Assembly: GCA_009760855.2 (NCBI GenBank)
Contig: WPIO01000200.1
Coordinates: 312,001-376,000 of the forward strand
Reading direction: 5' to 3'
DNA from: Cristatella mucedo
Taxonomy: Eukaryota > Bryozoa > Phylactolaemata > Cristatellidae
DNA length: 64,000 nucleotides
The notes beneath the pieces were generated by a model, which saw only the letters and a program-made list of their open reading frames with translations, was not told the origin of the DNA and searched no databases. The position numbers were made by a program, and so were the translations under genes. Numbering within the stretch: the first letter of the stretch is position 1; every line of letters starts with the position of its first letter. Positions 48,155 through 60,309 of the stretch are shown here, piece by piece.

Positions 48155-49395
48155 CTTGGTTGCTTGGATTAATGCCTGTCATTTTTTCCTTTGAGCATTG
48201 GGCTGGCGGATCACTTAATAAAAACAGCAGAGGGAACTATGAAACTCATTTTTTCTTCTTGGGCGAATCCTAAAGTGATTCCCTGAGCACTACGAGTAGT
48301 AGCATCCCCCATTGGGTGACTGACTTCCAACTGTACTGCATAGTCACCAGTTGAGGACAAACCTGCCTCTAGGTGAGCAGGTGCTTTTACCTTGTTTGGC
48401 CGCACCGTCGGTATTTAAATAACTACTTTTTTTCTAGGAAATGTTTCACGGCACTCATAAAGAGACTCTTCATTAGTTTGTATTTGGTGAACCGGTATCC
48501 GTAAATTTCCATACAAAGTAGAATCCCAACGCCACCACAACTCCCCAAAGTGTTACTTGTCAAGATTATAAAAAGGCAAAATAATTAACCAAACGGCAAA
48601 TAGACGGGCGGCTGAGATTGGGACTTCTCAACCTTCTGGCTCAAGGTAGCAGGAATCAACCTAAAGCTCAGTTCCTAAATTTCCGGGTTCCGTTAATGGT
48701 CCTGTCCCTACAGGCGATCCGGTCACACCTATTCCACCAAACAGAACTGGGACAGGCAGACGTGTTGACTGTAGAAATGCTTCTGACATTCCAAGTGATG
48801 GTAGTGCAGCACCGTCTTCATTCCCGGCTGGCCCCATTGAGTGGCAATCCGTTATCTTTCCTCCAAAATATTCGTATTCGGACAGTACAACCACGACAAG
48901 TGGTCTAATGTCGAGGTGGTCTCGCCAGCACGAGTAGCATGCAGAGTAGACTGCTGATTTACACTGAATTCCTTGGTTTTTCCTGTGCTTATACAATGAA
49001 TTTGTTTTTCAAGCAAGGGAGGCAGCTGCAGTACAGCCCAACTCATGCAACGGGCTGGTGCGGCTGCCTTTAAGGTGACTAGCTGCTAGGAAAGGTTAAT
49101 CGTGACGGCATCTATACCGTAGCTGACCCAACGATAATAACCAGCATCATGATTAATGTTTTAGTTGATGCTCTTGAGAAAGTAACTTCACAAGTTGCAT
49201 GAAGGAATTGATATGGTATTATAACTGGAGAACTTTGGAATGCTTCCGTTCTTGCAGTCATCCTATCAGAATTTACTCAAGACTAGGATGGCTATAAATG
49301 CGGAGTAATTCAGCATTGCGAAGCTTTTGAATGTAACAGTCATCCGAGGAATCTCCCAAGCACGGAGTATCGCTGGGCTTGTCACTTTGTCCACT
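48155..49395. other. Unannotated stretch after the gypsy relic
   Basis: This may include the C-terminal part of integrase, but no motif is clear. Overlapping open frames at 48618-49046 on both strands carry no recognised family. Confidence 0.35.
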
Positions 49396-49399
49396 TTGG

Positions 49400-50445
49400 T
49401 CCTCACAGCATACTTTAAATCTTAGCCATGCAATCGCCAAATTAGTCCTAGGCTCTCATTGCTTTGCTGATGAGACACAGGTCTGGTTTTGTCTTTGATC
49501 CATCCCTGAATCAAGGCACGTCAAATTCCTAACACTCTCATGATGCATGTATTTCTGACATTCATACTTTAATGACAACAAACTTTCTTTAATTTAATAA
49601 GAATGCAGCTAACTTACTGGCTAAAGAAAAACCATGTGTTGCTCCTCAGATATTGGCAAACGTATCCATCAAATGGACTCTGCCTACGTATCTCCTGCAA
49701 CCAAAGCAAAATTTGGATATCCTATTCCAAAGTGACATTTTATTAGAGGACGCTCTCAGCTCCACATTCAAGTTAGACTGCTTTAACTAATATGGAATTT
49801 CAAAAAATCTGGCCAGCTTAGACAAGGATACAACATACAACTATTTGATCTATTTTTTGATCCCTTCTCGGCGTCTGTAACTTGCTACTTGCCATTCGTC
49901 AGGCCTGTCAAATAAGGCGTTTGAAGTTGATGCAAAAAATTTGGGAGCCCAGCTTGCCTGTTTACCAGATTACGCCACTTATCACCGAGCAGCTCTGGCT
50001 CCACATCAAAAAGTGCATTGACTTCAAAGTTGCGTCGTCCACTTTTAAATCTTCTAATTTTTTTCAAGCCTACCTCTTCAAAGTATTATTCAAAATACCA
50101 CCAGCTCTTCTGATTCAAGTTTTTTAGCTGAGCCTTGAAACAACCTGAAATCTAGAGGAGACTGTCGGTCTTTATGTTCGCACCTTACTACAGCCTGGAA
50201 TTCACCTTCGACTGAAGATACGATATCCCATAATATTTGGTGACATGTTAACAGATACTAAAACGTACCAGTTCTTCGAGTCCTCAGTATTTGCTGTGTT
50301 CTTGTGAATTGACTTTTGCATGCATATGCGTGGTGATACTGTGCATGTTCTCAGTAAGCCTATTGACATGGTTCCTTTGCATTATGTTTAAAGTCCTTAG
50401 AAAATTATTGAGTTCCCCGAGCACCATACATGCGCACTATCGTTA
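49400..50445 (+). mobile_element. LINE family A-like, strongly diverged copy
   Basis: The plus strand follows family A order with many lesions. CTTTGCTGATGAGACACAGG near 49462 stands for the F-x-x-YADDTQ box. CTTTGATCCATCCCTGAATC at about 49494 resembles the CFDPSQP segment of the 14.2-kb copy. TGGATATCCTATTCCAAAGTGACAT near 49712 is the LGVIFQSDL segment. 49882-50127 covers CQIRRLKLMQK and the KKCIDFKVASSTFKS segment. The tail (ATTGAGTTCCCCGAGCACC near 50410) ends at about 50445, followed by TTATTTATTTTTATTAT. Either an old family A copy or a sister family. Confidence 0.62.
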
Positions 50446-50449
50446 TTTA

Positions 50450-50850
50450 TTTTTATTATATTGAGAAAGAAACAACCCATTTGTTATGACTGGTGAGATA
50501 AGCAGACATTTTAAATCTCATGCATCAACTGCTCGCAATGGCATAAACGACTTTTAATTTCCACCGCCTGTACATTTATATGGCTTGCCCCATACCCAAA
50601 AGGACTGGCTCCGCTACTGATCATTAACCCTGGCAGCCATTACATCGGAAAAGTTACGGCGGCGTCGGAGGCCTATAGTATCATACATCCTGCCTGGTCT
50701 CATTTTTATTAGATAAAACGGATGACTAATCTGCGGCTAGCTTTGCTATTCAGAAATCCTGAGCTGATACTTCTAAGCTACAGACTATCCCAAATGTCTC
50801 TCATGACTCATGAATGCCTTTTGGCATTTTATTTGTTTGCTGATATGAAT
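50450..50850. other. Unannotated stretch
   Basis: No gene recognised. The right end may hold strongly decayed LINE B sequence leading into the B tail that follows. Confidence 0.35.
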
Positions 50851-50854
50851 TGTG

Positions 50855-50990
50855 ATGGCAACTGAATGAGTAGCGAAAGCCAGATGGGCTTTGAGCGGGC
50901 TGTATACAACTCTCCTGCTTATTGCCCACATAGTCTTTGCGGCTTTGCTTAGTTACAGAAGAAGATAAATTTCGATACATTGCAATGAGT
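50855..50990 (+). mobile_element. LINE family B, 3' end fragment
   Basis: GGGCTGTATACAACTCTCCT near 50899, TGCCCACATAGTCTTTGCGG and TTAGTTACAGAAG-AGATA match the 3' end of the B copies at 7.2, 54.3 and 63.9 kb. No coding part is recognisable. Confidence 0.55.
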
Positions 50991-50994
50991 CTGC

Positions 50995-51835
50995 AGTGCT
51001 TTCGTGGTGCTTTCGGAACTAATATCTTTGAGCACTGCAGACGCAGAGTGGCTTAGCCTCAGTGCACAAAAGTGGCCTTAGACATTGCATTTGCAGCCAA
51101 GAATGCCAAGTCTTCGTTGACTATTACTCATAACCAAGCTGAGTTGCTTCAGCTGACGTCAATTTTCCATCATAGGCATGACATTTAAGATCCCTATTAC
51201 TTAACATTGGAGGACCATAAACCGTAGACCATGTTTACGCACTGGCTCTTCCAATCTCAACATGCTAATAAATATTTCATGGTGCCGCTCAGAGCATGCA
51301 TGTATTATCATGAGCGCTTCCACGTCTTATTGTATATTACGAAGGCTTAAGCAGTTCTTAGCAAGCATAAAATATTACTTATGCTATACAACTATGAAGA
51401 AGTTGCATATTTTTCCTGTATATGCTTAGTATGACATGGTTCGACAATAGCTATTGTATTTTAATTGTGAAAAAGTACATCGTTCACAGTGTGACAACCA
51501 TCACGTACTGTGCAATAGCAAAACAGCAGCTTAAGAAGCGCTTGATTTTTGACACCAATTAAAGTTCTTGAAGAAGTGAAGTATTATTAAGCTTCCCTTG
51601 ATGTATGATAGCTGATTCAGTTAGTGTAAGGTTCCCTTGACTTCGCCGGCTGAGTGTGCGTCTTTGGTGATGAGAGAAATCGGATAAGGGTTGTTTGATG
51701 CAAGCAAAGTTTTCTGCGTGGGCTTTGTGCTAGCTTTGCTGATAAAAGGCTACTACAATATAAAACTCACTGGCAAGAAGCCAGAGAGGACAATGCATGT
51801 CGAATACGTCGAAGTGCAAATAAGCTAAACAATAA
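50995..51835. other. Unannotated stretch
   Basis: No family or exon recognised. Confidence 0.35.
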
Positions 51836-52997
51836 GTCAAAGTACTGTAGGCAGCCATTGTGGCTGGCACTATGGGAAATCCATGCCATTTTGGGGAACA
51901 ATTAAGCTCTATGCAGGTATGAGTTGTTACCAGCTCGTGATGCCAGCCGGCCACTGGGTGATTGTTGTTGGCGTGTAGCCCACACAAGGTACACAAGCCT
52001 TCACCAAGATATAGAAGCAGTTGTTATACGGTAGACGCGGTGGCCAGAGGATCGCTCTGACATGCCCTGAGCCGGAGAAGCTCAGGCTAGACTCGGAGGA
52101 GGTGCGAAAAACAGCTGCTACCAGCTCAATTTGTCGCAGGTTAAATTTGAATACATCTTTTTGTTGAGGACGCTATGGAGCAGTGCCTCAAAATCAAGTA
52201 CTGGCTAAACGACTAAATATAAAAATTGTTCATATGTGTCACTCTGGAATTGAGCCAGAGCGAAAGACGCCAGCAGCATTGTTCCGTCTGCCTGACTATT
52301 TTCACATTCTGGTAAATTTAAAAGCTGAGAGAAGTCACGCCTAATTTAAACAACCCTGATGAACATATGATTTCGAAACGGCTAATAGCCATAAAACAGA
52401 TGGCATTCCCGAGATTGGGTCAAGAAAGGTACAGACCTTGACCCTTTTGGGATAGCCAATAATAGCTAAAAATCCAAGGGGGTGTCATTGTCAAGATGCC
52501 TAGCAAATCCTTAGAAGTCGTGGCAAGAAGTGATGAGAGTCTGCTAACTTTTTCTTTCTCTACGAAATGGTCATCCAGGTGCCGTCTCCTCAGTAAAAAA
52601 GTGTTGCTGAAATTATCGATGGCTATTGTTAAATGGCGGCGCTTGGAATTTCATAGCCATATCACTCGGATGCGGCATCCAATGCATGTTACGATTTTTA
52701 CGCAAGCTGTGTGAGAATTGCAAGCAGAACTGAGCCGCAAACGCAGCCGGTCGTAAAAGTGTGCTACGTCTTAGTCGACGCACGACGCTGCAGCCGCACT
52801 CGGTTGCTGTCAGAAATACCAGCACTTCACTTAGACGACGCTAGCCACCGGGCTAGGTTCCGAGCGCCACCAAATTCGTCACGCGTCAGCTGAGACTAGC
52901 TTTGACGCGAGCACCGCGTTGGCGGTCTAGCTCTGTTTGGATGTAGAAGCCGCATGAGCCTGTTTGTAAGAAGGACCGCATCTTAGGCAAGTACGAA

Positions 52998-53044
52998 ACC
53001 GAGCATATAGAGGCACACTGCCCGCACGCCTCTATATGCTTGGT
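52998..53044. repeat. Near-perfect 17-bp hairpin
   Basis: ACCGAGCATATAGAGGC at 52998-53014 and GCCTCTATATGCTTGGT at 53028-53044 pair over 17 bp with a single mismatched position that would be G-U in RNA, around a 13-nt loop. It lies in copy X of the composite repeat but is not conserved at the matching place in copy Y. Confidence 0.85.
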
Positions 53045-53169
53045 CCATAAAGAAAGCGAATCCACCGTCCTGCTAGCTTGATGCGATGCTTTATAAGTGC
53101 ACCATTATACAGGCTTACTAGATACTGTCTAAAAGTAGAGGATTTCCCGTAGATACTCAGCTTGAAGCC

Positions 53170-53475
53170 ATGCGCATTGGGCTGCCGCCGGCAAGTGCTC
53201 AGTCGTTCATACTAAGAGAAGCTTTGGCGCTCGAATTTATTGAGAACCTGGAAAATCGCACCCAAGTCATGCTAAATACACCAACTTCAGCTTTCCTAGG
53301 AGCAATTTTGGAAAGTTTTAACTTAGGTGCAACTTGGGAGCAGTCCTTACACTATGAGCGCGTTGCCAATAGAGCCGAAAGCAGCTCGCTCAAGAGGCGT
53401 TCCACGTGGCCACCGAAGACCGCTCCGGTGAGAGCGACAGCTATGGCCGCTCCTAATGGGCGATTGACTCCTTAA
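53170..53475 (+). CDS. gag-like open frame in repeat copy X
   Basis: A 101-codon ATG-started frame. Residues about 14-70 (FILREALALEFIENLENRTQ, then AFLGAILESFNLGATWEQS and HYERVANRAES) resemble the C-terminal capsid part of LTR-retrotransposon gag proteins, in which a region with R-E-x-L-A-x-x-FI-x-x-L precedes a stretch about membership of a helix bundle, followed by a basic Arg/Ser-rich end. No zinc knuckle is visible after it. The matching DNA of copy Y at 58180-58364 reads LLKNLLRALSIRAEV in another frame and is broken. The similarity to gag is loose and was judged by eye. Confidence 0.35.
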   Translation: MRIGLPPASAQSFILREALALEFIENLENRTQVMLNTPTSAFLGAILESFNLGATWEQSLHYERVANRAESSSLKRRSTWPPKTAPVRATAMAAPNGRLTP

Positions 53476-53564
53476 AAATGTTTGGCGAGCGTTCCACCAA
53501 AAGTGAGCACGCACTTTCTCGGGCGAGTGAGTAAGCCGTTTTTTCAACGGGCGCACCGTCGGTC

Positions 53565-53935
53565 AGCCCCCGCGGTCAGCGTCGCACTCTCTGGTGAATC
53601 GCCCGGCTAGGCGGCTCTCCCCGCGGAGAGCGAGCCTGGACGGCTAGAGCCTATTGGCAGCCTCCTTGTCGATCGAGCCTCTCGCTCTCCACGCGCCAAG
53701 GAGCCCGCCGCCGGGACGGCTAAGCAAGGACTTCCGGCCAACAGCAGAGCCAAACGTTCCCGTCCGGAAGCGGAGCGCCTGCCGGGCTCGCTTTCCAGTG
53801 GCTTCCCTCTCTGGCAGGCTGCAGGGAGGTCAGTGCGAGAGAGGAGCTCGACGAAATCTGCACTACTACAGATCTGTAGCACCCGGGCGACGGACGAGCG
53901 TCCGTCGGAGCCACTTTGCCGCCACTATTAGTTGA
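53565..53935. other. GC-rich stretch with overlapping open frames on both strands
   Basis: Strongly GC-rich, so stops are rare on both strands (53607-53935). Neither strand gives a recognised protein. It joins the end of repeat copy X to a LINE B fragment. Confidence 0.4.
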
Positions 53936-53939
53936 CGGC

Positions 53940-54405
53940 CCGCCGCCGCGGCTTGGCTCCTTCGCACCTAGCTGAGCTGCTGCATCAGTTTCAGCCTGTT
54001 CGCCGCGCCCTCAGGTTCCGCGTGGACAATAAATTAGCTGTTTCAGTCCTACGCTTGAAAACAGTTGGCGACAGAAGCTTTAGTTCTGCAGGTCCTAGAC
54101 TGCGGAGTTTGCTTCCACAGTTCTTACGCAACGACAGCTACTCTCCAACTGCCGATTATGGCACGTCTTTTTCAGCTGTGCTGAACTGCTACTTCTATGC
54201 TACTCACTACCTCAACTGCTCTCCTGACTCTGCTATGTTTCCCAATTTCTCTTTGTTGCGTGAGACGAAATCTGTTGGCTACCGAATGCGTACCGAAAGC
54301 CGCTTAGGCTGTGAGTGCGCTATACAAAACTCTCCTGCGTAACACCCACATGGTCTTTATGACTTTGTGGAGTTACTGACGGAGATACATTACATTACAA
54401 GGGCT
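53940..54405 (+). mobile_element. LINE family B, C-terminal part and 3' end
   Basis: The frame 53932-54342 is open for 136 codons and is the best-preserved B C-terminus: APSHLAELLHQFQPVRR, LRFRVDNKLAVSVLRL, RSFSSAGPRLRSLLPQFLRN, DYGTSFSAVLNCYF and ETKSVGYRMRTESR. This is the standard end of an L2/CR1-type ORF2 (PSYL-x-x-LL ... SAGP-x-LWNSLP ... FK-x-x-L-x-x-x-LF). The 3' end ATACAAAACTCTCCTGCG is at about 54325 and the tail repeats ACATTACATTACA near 54385. 5'-truncated at about 53940. Confidence 0.75.
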
Positions 54406-54409
54406 AATG

Positions 54410-55325
54410 AACCGAATGCGCTAACAACCTTTAAAGCGACGCTGATGGCTCGTTAGTCGATTTAAGCGGCTTTCGCACGCTACCCATTGGGGGCTGTGAG
54501 CATGAAGTAGCCGCAAGATCGGTTGCAACTAGCGTCCTCTCGTTTCTGCCACCAGCCAAAGCCAAAGCCTGCGGCCATTATCGGCAGATGCATTCATCCA
54601 GAAGTCGCTCTCTCTCTCCCTCTCTCTCTCTCTCTCCCGCTGGCGCTCGTTCGACTTGCTCGCCATGACTTTTGCAATTGGTTTACCGAATAATAAGTGA
54701 AGGACACGTTCAGATAGCAAGATAAATGATGCACGCACATGCTTTAGGAGAAACTGCCAAGTTGTGACTCACAGAAATTATGGGCATTCAGCAACCGCGT
54801 TTATAATGCCTTTGTTAAAGCGATAGAAGCTCCGGAACCCATCGGCCCTACGGTTTCATTATAACCAACGACGTGCTCTAATATCCACATTCAATTAGTC
54901 TTCACATTTTGTGGAATTTAATTCAAATTATATTTCAAAATACGAAAGTGTTTCCTGTGGCGATGACAGTGATTGTACACATGAAAAGAAACCTATTGGA
55001 GAAAGAAGTATTGACCTCCCTAGCTCACTGACATATTTTACTCACTGCTGCACTGTTACTACCACCGGGTGAGAGTTCGAGCTAAAACGCGGATCTTTTG
55101 CCACATCAATGTTTTTCAAGTTTAACCATCACTTTGTTTCCAGTGCTTGGTGATATCATAACAGACGAAGCAATAGCATACCTAGTACTGCCCTGTAATG
55201 AATGCTATCTCATTTCGCCTGAGTGAATTCCAAATTTCTTGGAAAATCTCATACAACTAAGCGGGGCCCTACAGTTTGGTACGCATGCGATAGCGACCGT
55301 TGCCAGGCCACACTTACAAAGGCAG
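54410..55325. other. Unannotated stretch with a short (CT)n
   Basis: A (CT)n run with one CCC interruption lies at about 54608-54638. Nothing else was recognised. Confidence 0.45.
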
Positions 55326-55329
55326 TGCA

Positions 55330-58300
55330 AGGAGCGACGAGAGCTTGATGCCTTTAATTTTCCCTATGAACTGGTTATACAGTCAGTTACTGTTGCCTCA
55401 ATACGATCGTACTGGAGATCAGCGGTGTTTATTATTGAATGGCAGCACTTTGAATTCCATAGCTATAGCACTCGAATGCGACCCCCAATGAATGTTATGA
55501 TTGTTACAAAAGCGATGTGAGAATTACAAGCAGAACCTAGCCGCAAACGCAGCGGGTCGTAACAGTGAGCTACGTCTCAGCGGACACACGACTAATAGAG
55601 GGCCTAAGCCTCGTTGCATAGTTAGCGAGTCGTGGGCGCCAATACATGCAGGCTTGCAGGACAAAGACAGTGGTGATGAGCGCTTATATCTTAGCATACA
55701 AAGTTCATATCGGCAATTTAGATAAATCTATTTGACGCCACTAGAGGGTGACAGGCATTCATTAGCAGCAATGACGTAAACCGAGAGCTTGATGGCTTCG
55801 AGTTCAAATGAGGTTACATTCCCAGGCTAACTCCGGAAATACAACTGACCACCTATGCTACGCGTCAGCTTTTAAGCAGTGTCGGCCATATATTATCGCA
55901 TAATCAGTTCCTATGTATTTAAAATGTAGGTACCCGAAAACAAGATTATCAGTCACAATCTTACAGATTGAGCTCGCAGCCTTTTAAAGACTCCCAAGTG
56001 ACTTGCTTTTACCGGTAACATAGTTTACATCTTTTTACTAAGGACGGTTTTAAAACTGAAATATATTATAGAAATATGTCGCCGGAGGCATCTAGAAAGG
56101 CTCCAGCCCTCTTGAAACACTGATTTGGAACTGGGATGCTCATACGGGTGCATTCTGGATCGCCTTTTTAACGCAGCTGTACGATAGCCGAATCGCTCGA
56201 AATACTAACTCACCTACTGCATGCTGAGAATGCACCGCTTGTACAACCTCTCATGACCGTGACATGCAAGGAGTTAAGGTGATCGCACTTAACGACTGAG
56301 GTCGTTTGATCAAATCCTGCAGTGAGCAATCCCGTGCTCCCTACGGCAAGCGGTAGTCATAGCAATTAAGGCTCTTCTGCCGCTCTACAAATGAGGCTGC
56401 TAAATCAGGAAATAGTTTTTGCGACCACACGGGGAATGTGAAAGTCTCTAGGAAGAACTGCAGTCAACTCGGGAGCTAGGGCCTAAAAAGGCGCAAACTA
56501 GCATGATGGTTCTCTTGTCTGTTTATAAAATCGCACCACTGAAACGGCTGCTTGCTACGTCAGCCAGATGAGGACTGATGAAATATTCATTGCACGCGGT
56601 TTCTAAATTTTAGCGGCCTTGTACCAGTTGCGTGACAATCCTTGGTTAAGCAATATTGATGTCAAAGCCATGCAGTCAGTAGGCAGTCAGTGGCGCAATA
56701 GCAGTCGTGCTAAGTTGTACTCTATGCTGTAGGCTGTGCAAGAGTTGTTGTGCTTCGAGGCTGCTGTTTGACGCCTACAAGCCTCCGTCACCGTTGACTA
56801 TACCCCCGACATTATTAACGTTGAGTAGATCTCCCAACATTATATACTATTTTGTATCTTAATTGATATGATCTTACCTATACCGATTAAAGTGAGAAAG
56901 TCTGCCTCTCGTGAGGCAAGATTGTATCCTTCCGTTACGCAGTAAGACGGCACAGTGTTGCTTCCCTTGAACGAGAGAGCTCACTGCCTGTAGACTCGCT
57001 TCACTGCGTAGTATAAGTAGGCATTAGATGTAGATGTTATAAGTACTCATGGTATAGTCACGGACGACATCGCTGCGCCATCATGCATCGTGACGGAAGG
57101 ACTTGCTTTAATTAGCAGAGCTACTATAACTAATTCCATTATGAATCGGCAAAGCGAGTCCACGGGAGGCGGTAATTACTGGATACGGATATTTTTATCT
57201 TTAGGTGAGAGGATTTATGGTGTCGCTGCCGCGTTCGGCTGCTCTCTGCTTACCTGCACTCGGGTTGCACCTAAACGTCGCTAGCCACGACGCCAAGTTC
57301 GAAGGGCCCCCAGTACTAGTCGCACGCCGGTTGAGACTAGCACCAATACGAGCATCTTGTTTTTAGCCTAGCACTGCTTGGAAGTATGAGCCGCAAATGT
57401 CCACTTGAGACAGTATCGAAATTTAAGAAAAGTGCCAAACCAACTGTCGGATGGGTGCTTCCCGCGCGACGCCATTAGCTCATTCTAAGAAAGCGAAACT
57501 CCTGTACTCCTGGCTGAGGGACATACGCTTAAAGCACATGGTCCAACCGGCTCAACAGTGATCCTGTCTAAAAGTAGAGTATTTCCCGGTGGATGCTCAG
57601 CTTTGTTACAAACTTGTGCGGCTTTCACTTCCGGTCACGTGCCCGCCGGTCACACAGCTCTTGTAACGGAGCTAGCCTCAGTCGACGAGCATCGAATAAC
57701 GACGACGCCTGAACCTTGTAGCAAGGCTAGTTACTTGACGGTGCTGCACCAATGCATGCAGTTATACTGACAGTGTCAGTAACACGGCCATGACTTCGAG
57801 CGCTCGTACCTAAGCATTTAAATTCTATAACCACAATGCAGGCAATTTTATGTAAATGCAGCAGACGGTTACAGACGTACTCCAACGACGATGTGGTCTA
57901 GAGCTCACGTCAGCTCCAATGCCGAAATAGCGAGTCTCAAATAGTCACTGCCACCCATATCAGGGGGCAGGCCTTTTTATTAGCTTCAACAATAAACCGT
58001 CACATTATCTCATAATAATAAAAAATCACAGAATCTCATAATCACGAATAGTCGCATAATCTCACAATTGCGAATGACAGCTATCCACCATAACTTTGGT
58101 GGTTTAGCTCGGGCAGACATTACCGCTTGAAGCCGTGCTCAGAGGGCATGCTGTCTGAAAGTGCTCCCTAGTTCAGACTAGGTGAGGCATTTGCTCAAGA
58201 ATTTATTGAGAGCCTTAAGTATTCGGGCCGAAGTCACGCCCGAAGTAACCAAAGTCTGCTCTGCGGGCATCTTTGGAGCAGTGTACATAATGAGCGCATC

Positions 58301-58520
58301 CGGCGAGAGAGCTGAAAGCTATGAGCTCAAGGGGGCCCCGCCTGGCCCCAGTAGATCTATCTAGTAAGAGTGACCACGATGCCCAGTCCAACCGTGAAAT
58401 TGCCCCTTAAATAATGTTCGAAGCTCCTTCGGACGGAAGCGTGCACACACGCTTACTCAAGCGAGTACGTAAGCCTTTCTTCCAAAGAGCGCCATCGGTC
58501 AGCGTCGTGCTCACCGGTGT
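55330..58520 (+). repeat. Composite dispersed repeat, copy Y
   Basis: The longest copy. The middle block (55330-55600) matches copy X at 52500-52790. The next block (about 55690-56720, with GGCATCTAGAAAGGCTCCAG at 56087) matches copy Z at 44640-45440. The right block (57220-58520, with CGTCGCTAGCCACGACGCCA at about 57276, CTGTCTAAAAGTAGAG at 57564, and CACGCTTACTCAAGCGAGTACGTAAG near 58450) matches copy X at 52790-53560. Indels and stops are frequent and no coding frame survives beyond about 70 codons. The stretch 56800-57200 has no partner in the window and may be an insertion into this copy. Confidence 0.62.
57985..58080. repeat. Imperfect CACAATCTCATAAT tandem repeat
   Basis: About four to five imperfect units around TCACATTATCTCATAATAAT, AATCTCATAATCACGA and GCATAATCTCACAATTGCG, each roughly 14-17 bp. 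It lies in copy Y of the composite repeat, in a part with no counterpart in copy X. Confidence 0.6.
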
Positions 58521-58524
58521 AAAA

Positions 58525-60275
58525 TAAACCCAAGTTAAAGCTGTAATAGCTACCTTGTATCTTTACTGATGTTAATACAACTTTCTCTACTCGTTATCCC
58601 TGTTAGCGCTATTTTGCAGCAATTATTGAAAAGAACGGTCACGTTTAAGATAAGCGGCTAATGCCCACTAGAGAGCGCCGTCTACGCTAAGACTGGTGCA
58701 AGTTGAATTGCTCTAGGAAGCGTGCCGCCGCATCGCCAAGTCGCCCCCCCCCGGGTGCTTCCTATCGACCAGGTGCGCTTGGCGACGCTGCGAGCGGAGC
58801 TTGCGTACGACAAGTAAATACCAGAATGCCTACGCCCTCAATTGCCCACGGCAGTTCGCGCCGAATCTCGTGGTTCGCAGATCGAATCTTAGCGGTCGCC
58901 ACGTCCATAGGCGGGCGGGCATCTTACGTCGTTCGCGTCCAGGTTGACTGGCAGTTTTCGCCGGAACGCTGTGCAGCGAATAGTCGGAGGGTGTGTTGGC
59001 GTGCGCCTATGTATAGGAAGTGCTGCAATGAGCTGAACAATGCCGCGGCAGGCTTTCGCGAAAAGAGGCACTGGCGCCACGTAATTCGGGATTCGCCGAC
59101 CCAGGTTTCCCGGGCGAGCTGCCGTAGCTGACAGGCGAGCTCTGCACGCCGGCCCCTCTCCTGAGTAAACTGGCGCGCCGCTCGGCTGACCGAGCCGGTA
59201 GCAAGGTGAAGCCGTGGGCCACGGCGCTACGTAGACGCACGTGGACCTTGAGGCTAGTGTGTAGGCGTCACTCTAAGCTTATGCTCGGCGCCGGTGCACT
59301 GTCGCCGCCGGCGTCGAAACTTCAGCGGTCGCGGCTGCGGGCTCCGCCTTTTATCACAAAACCTTTCTGGCAAAGCAACTCGCGCTGCCAAATGTCTCAA
59401 TGAAAACCTAATAGACAACGAGTTCTAGCCAACCGTCAAGGAAGCAGATGCGGCCTCAAATGGCGACGACGCTAAGAATAAAGCTAATATGGCCGAGCTT
59501 CCCGAGACCTCCAGTCTGTGCCTTTGTTACGGCTCCTCGAAGCGGCTCGTTCCGAGTGATTTTTCCTTTGCTTGGCCTTTAAACTGAGCCAGTCGTGACT
59601 AAGTACGTGTGCGCTACATTTCTGCGGTGCAGAGCTCCAACGAAGTTGATCTCACTGGGAGGCACTTTTAGAACTAATATGGGCACAATTCAGTGCGTGT
59701 CGCCATGCCAACTGGTGGTCCGACTAGCTTGCTGCCACGAGTGTCTACGTCTTTGCTTTTGCATGCTTGCCTTAGCATGATAGCTTGCTTGTCAGCGGAA
59801 CTTGGGTATTGCTATATATACAACGATTTATAGAGTACTCGACAAGAGATTCCGTTCTACTAGGGAGCTACGCAAAGGAGTAATTATTATTAATATCAAT
59901 ATCAGCGATTGGGATAGAGATTTTTTTCAGGCCGATGCGCTTTGCCCCGCCCGCGTCGCAGGGAATTGGCTCGTTGATGCAGCGGCTCCAGGGCGATCCA
60001 CCTCCAACCAATCTGATTTGGAGACTCACTAAGTGATGTCCTAGGTCAAGACGTTAGCCTCCAGCTTTAAAACTTAAGTAGCGGGCTCAACTCATGTGGC
60101 ATGCATGCCCTGGCAAGAACGTTGCCAAAGGCGTGAGCTGCATTAGATGCGAATAAACAACATCTGAATGTGACATAAAATTTTCAAAAACTCAATGAAA
60201 TATGGTTCATATGCTCATCAAAAAGATTAATAAATATATATCAATTTTGGATATTTAAAAAGAAGTATAAAACTG

Positions 60276-60309
<34 letters not shown>

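Larger units (their letters stand above)
51840..53560 (+). repeat. Composite dispersed repeat, copy X
   Basis: This copy contains the left block (CCATTGTGGCTGGCAC at 51855, matching copy Z). It also has a middle block (GTGAGAATTGCAAGCAGAAC at 52711-52730, matching 55517-55536 of copy Y). The right block, with TGTCTAAAAGTAGAGGATTT at 53126 onward and AATTTATTGAGAACCTGGAA near 53235, matches 57564-57585 and 58198-58520 of copy Y. Copy X lacks the block that Y has at about 55690-56700, so either X is deleted or Y holds an insertion. The frame at 53170-53475 is open for 101 codons (see its own entry). Confidence 0.62.

Noticed and set aside
53607-53935. Overlapping 91-93 codon frames on both strands
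   Set aside because: GC-rich sequence lacks stops in several frames at once; no family similarity.
58703-59240. 142-codon plus-strand and 77-codon minus-strand frames in the GC-rich region
   Set aside because: They overlap each other, start after a C10 run, have no recognisable domain and are explained by high GC content.
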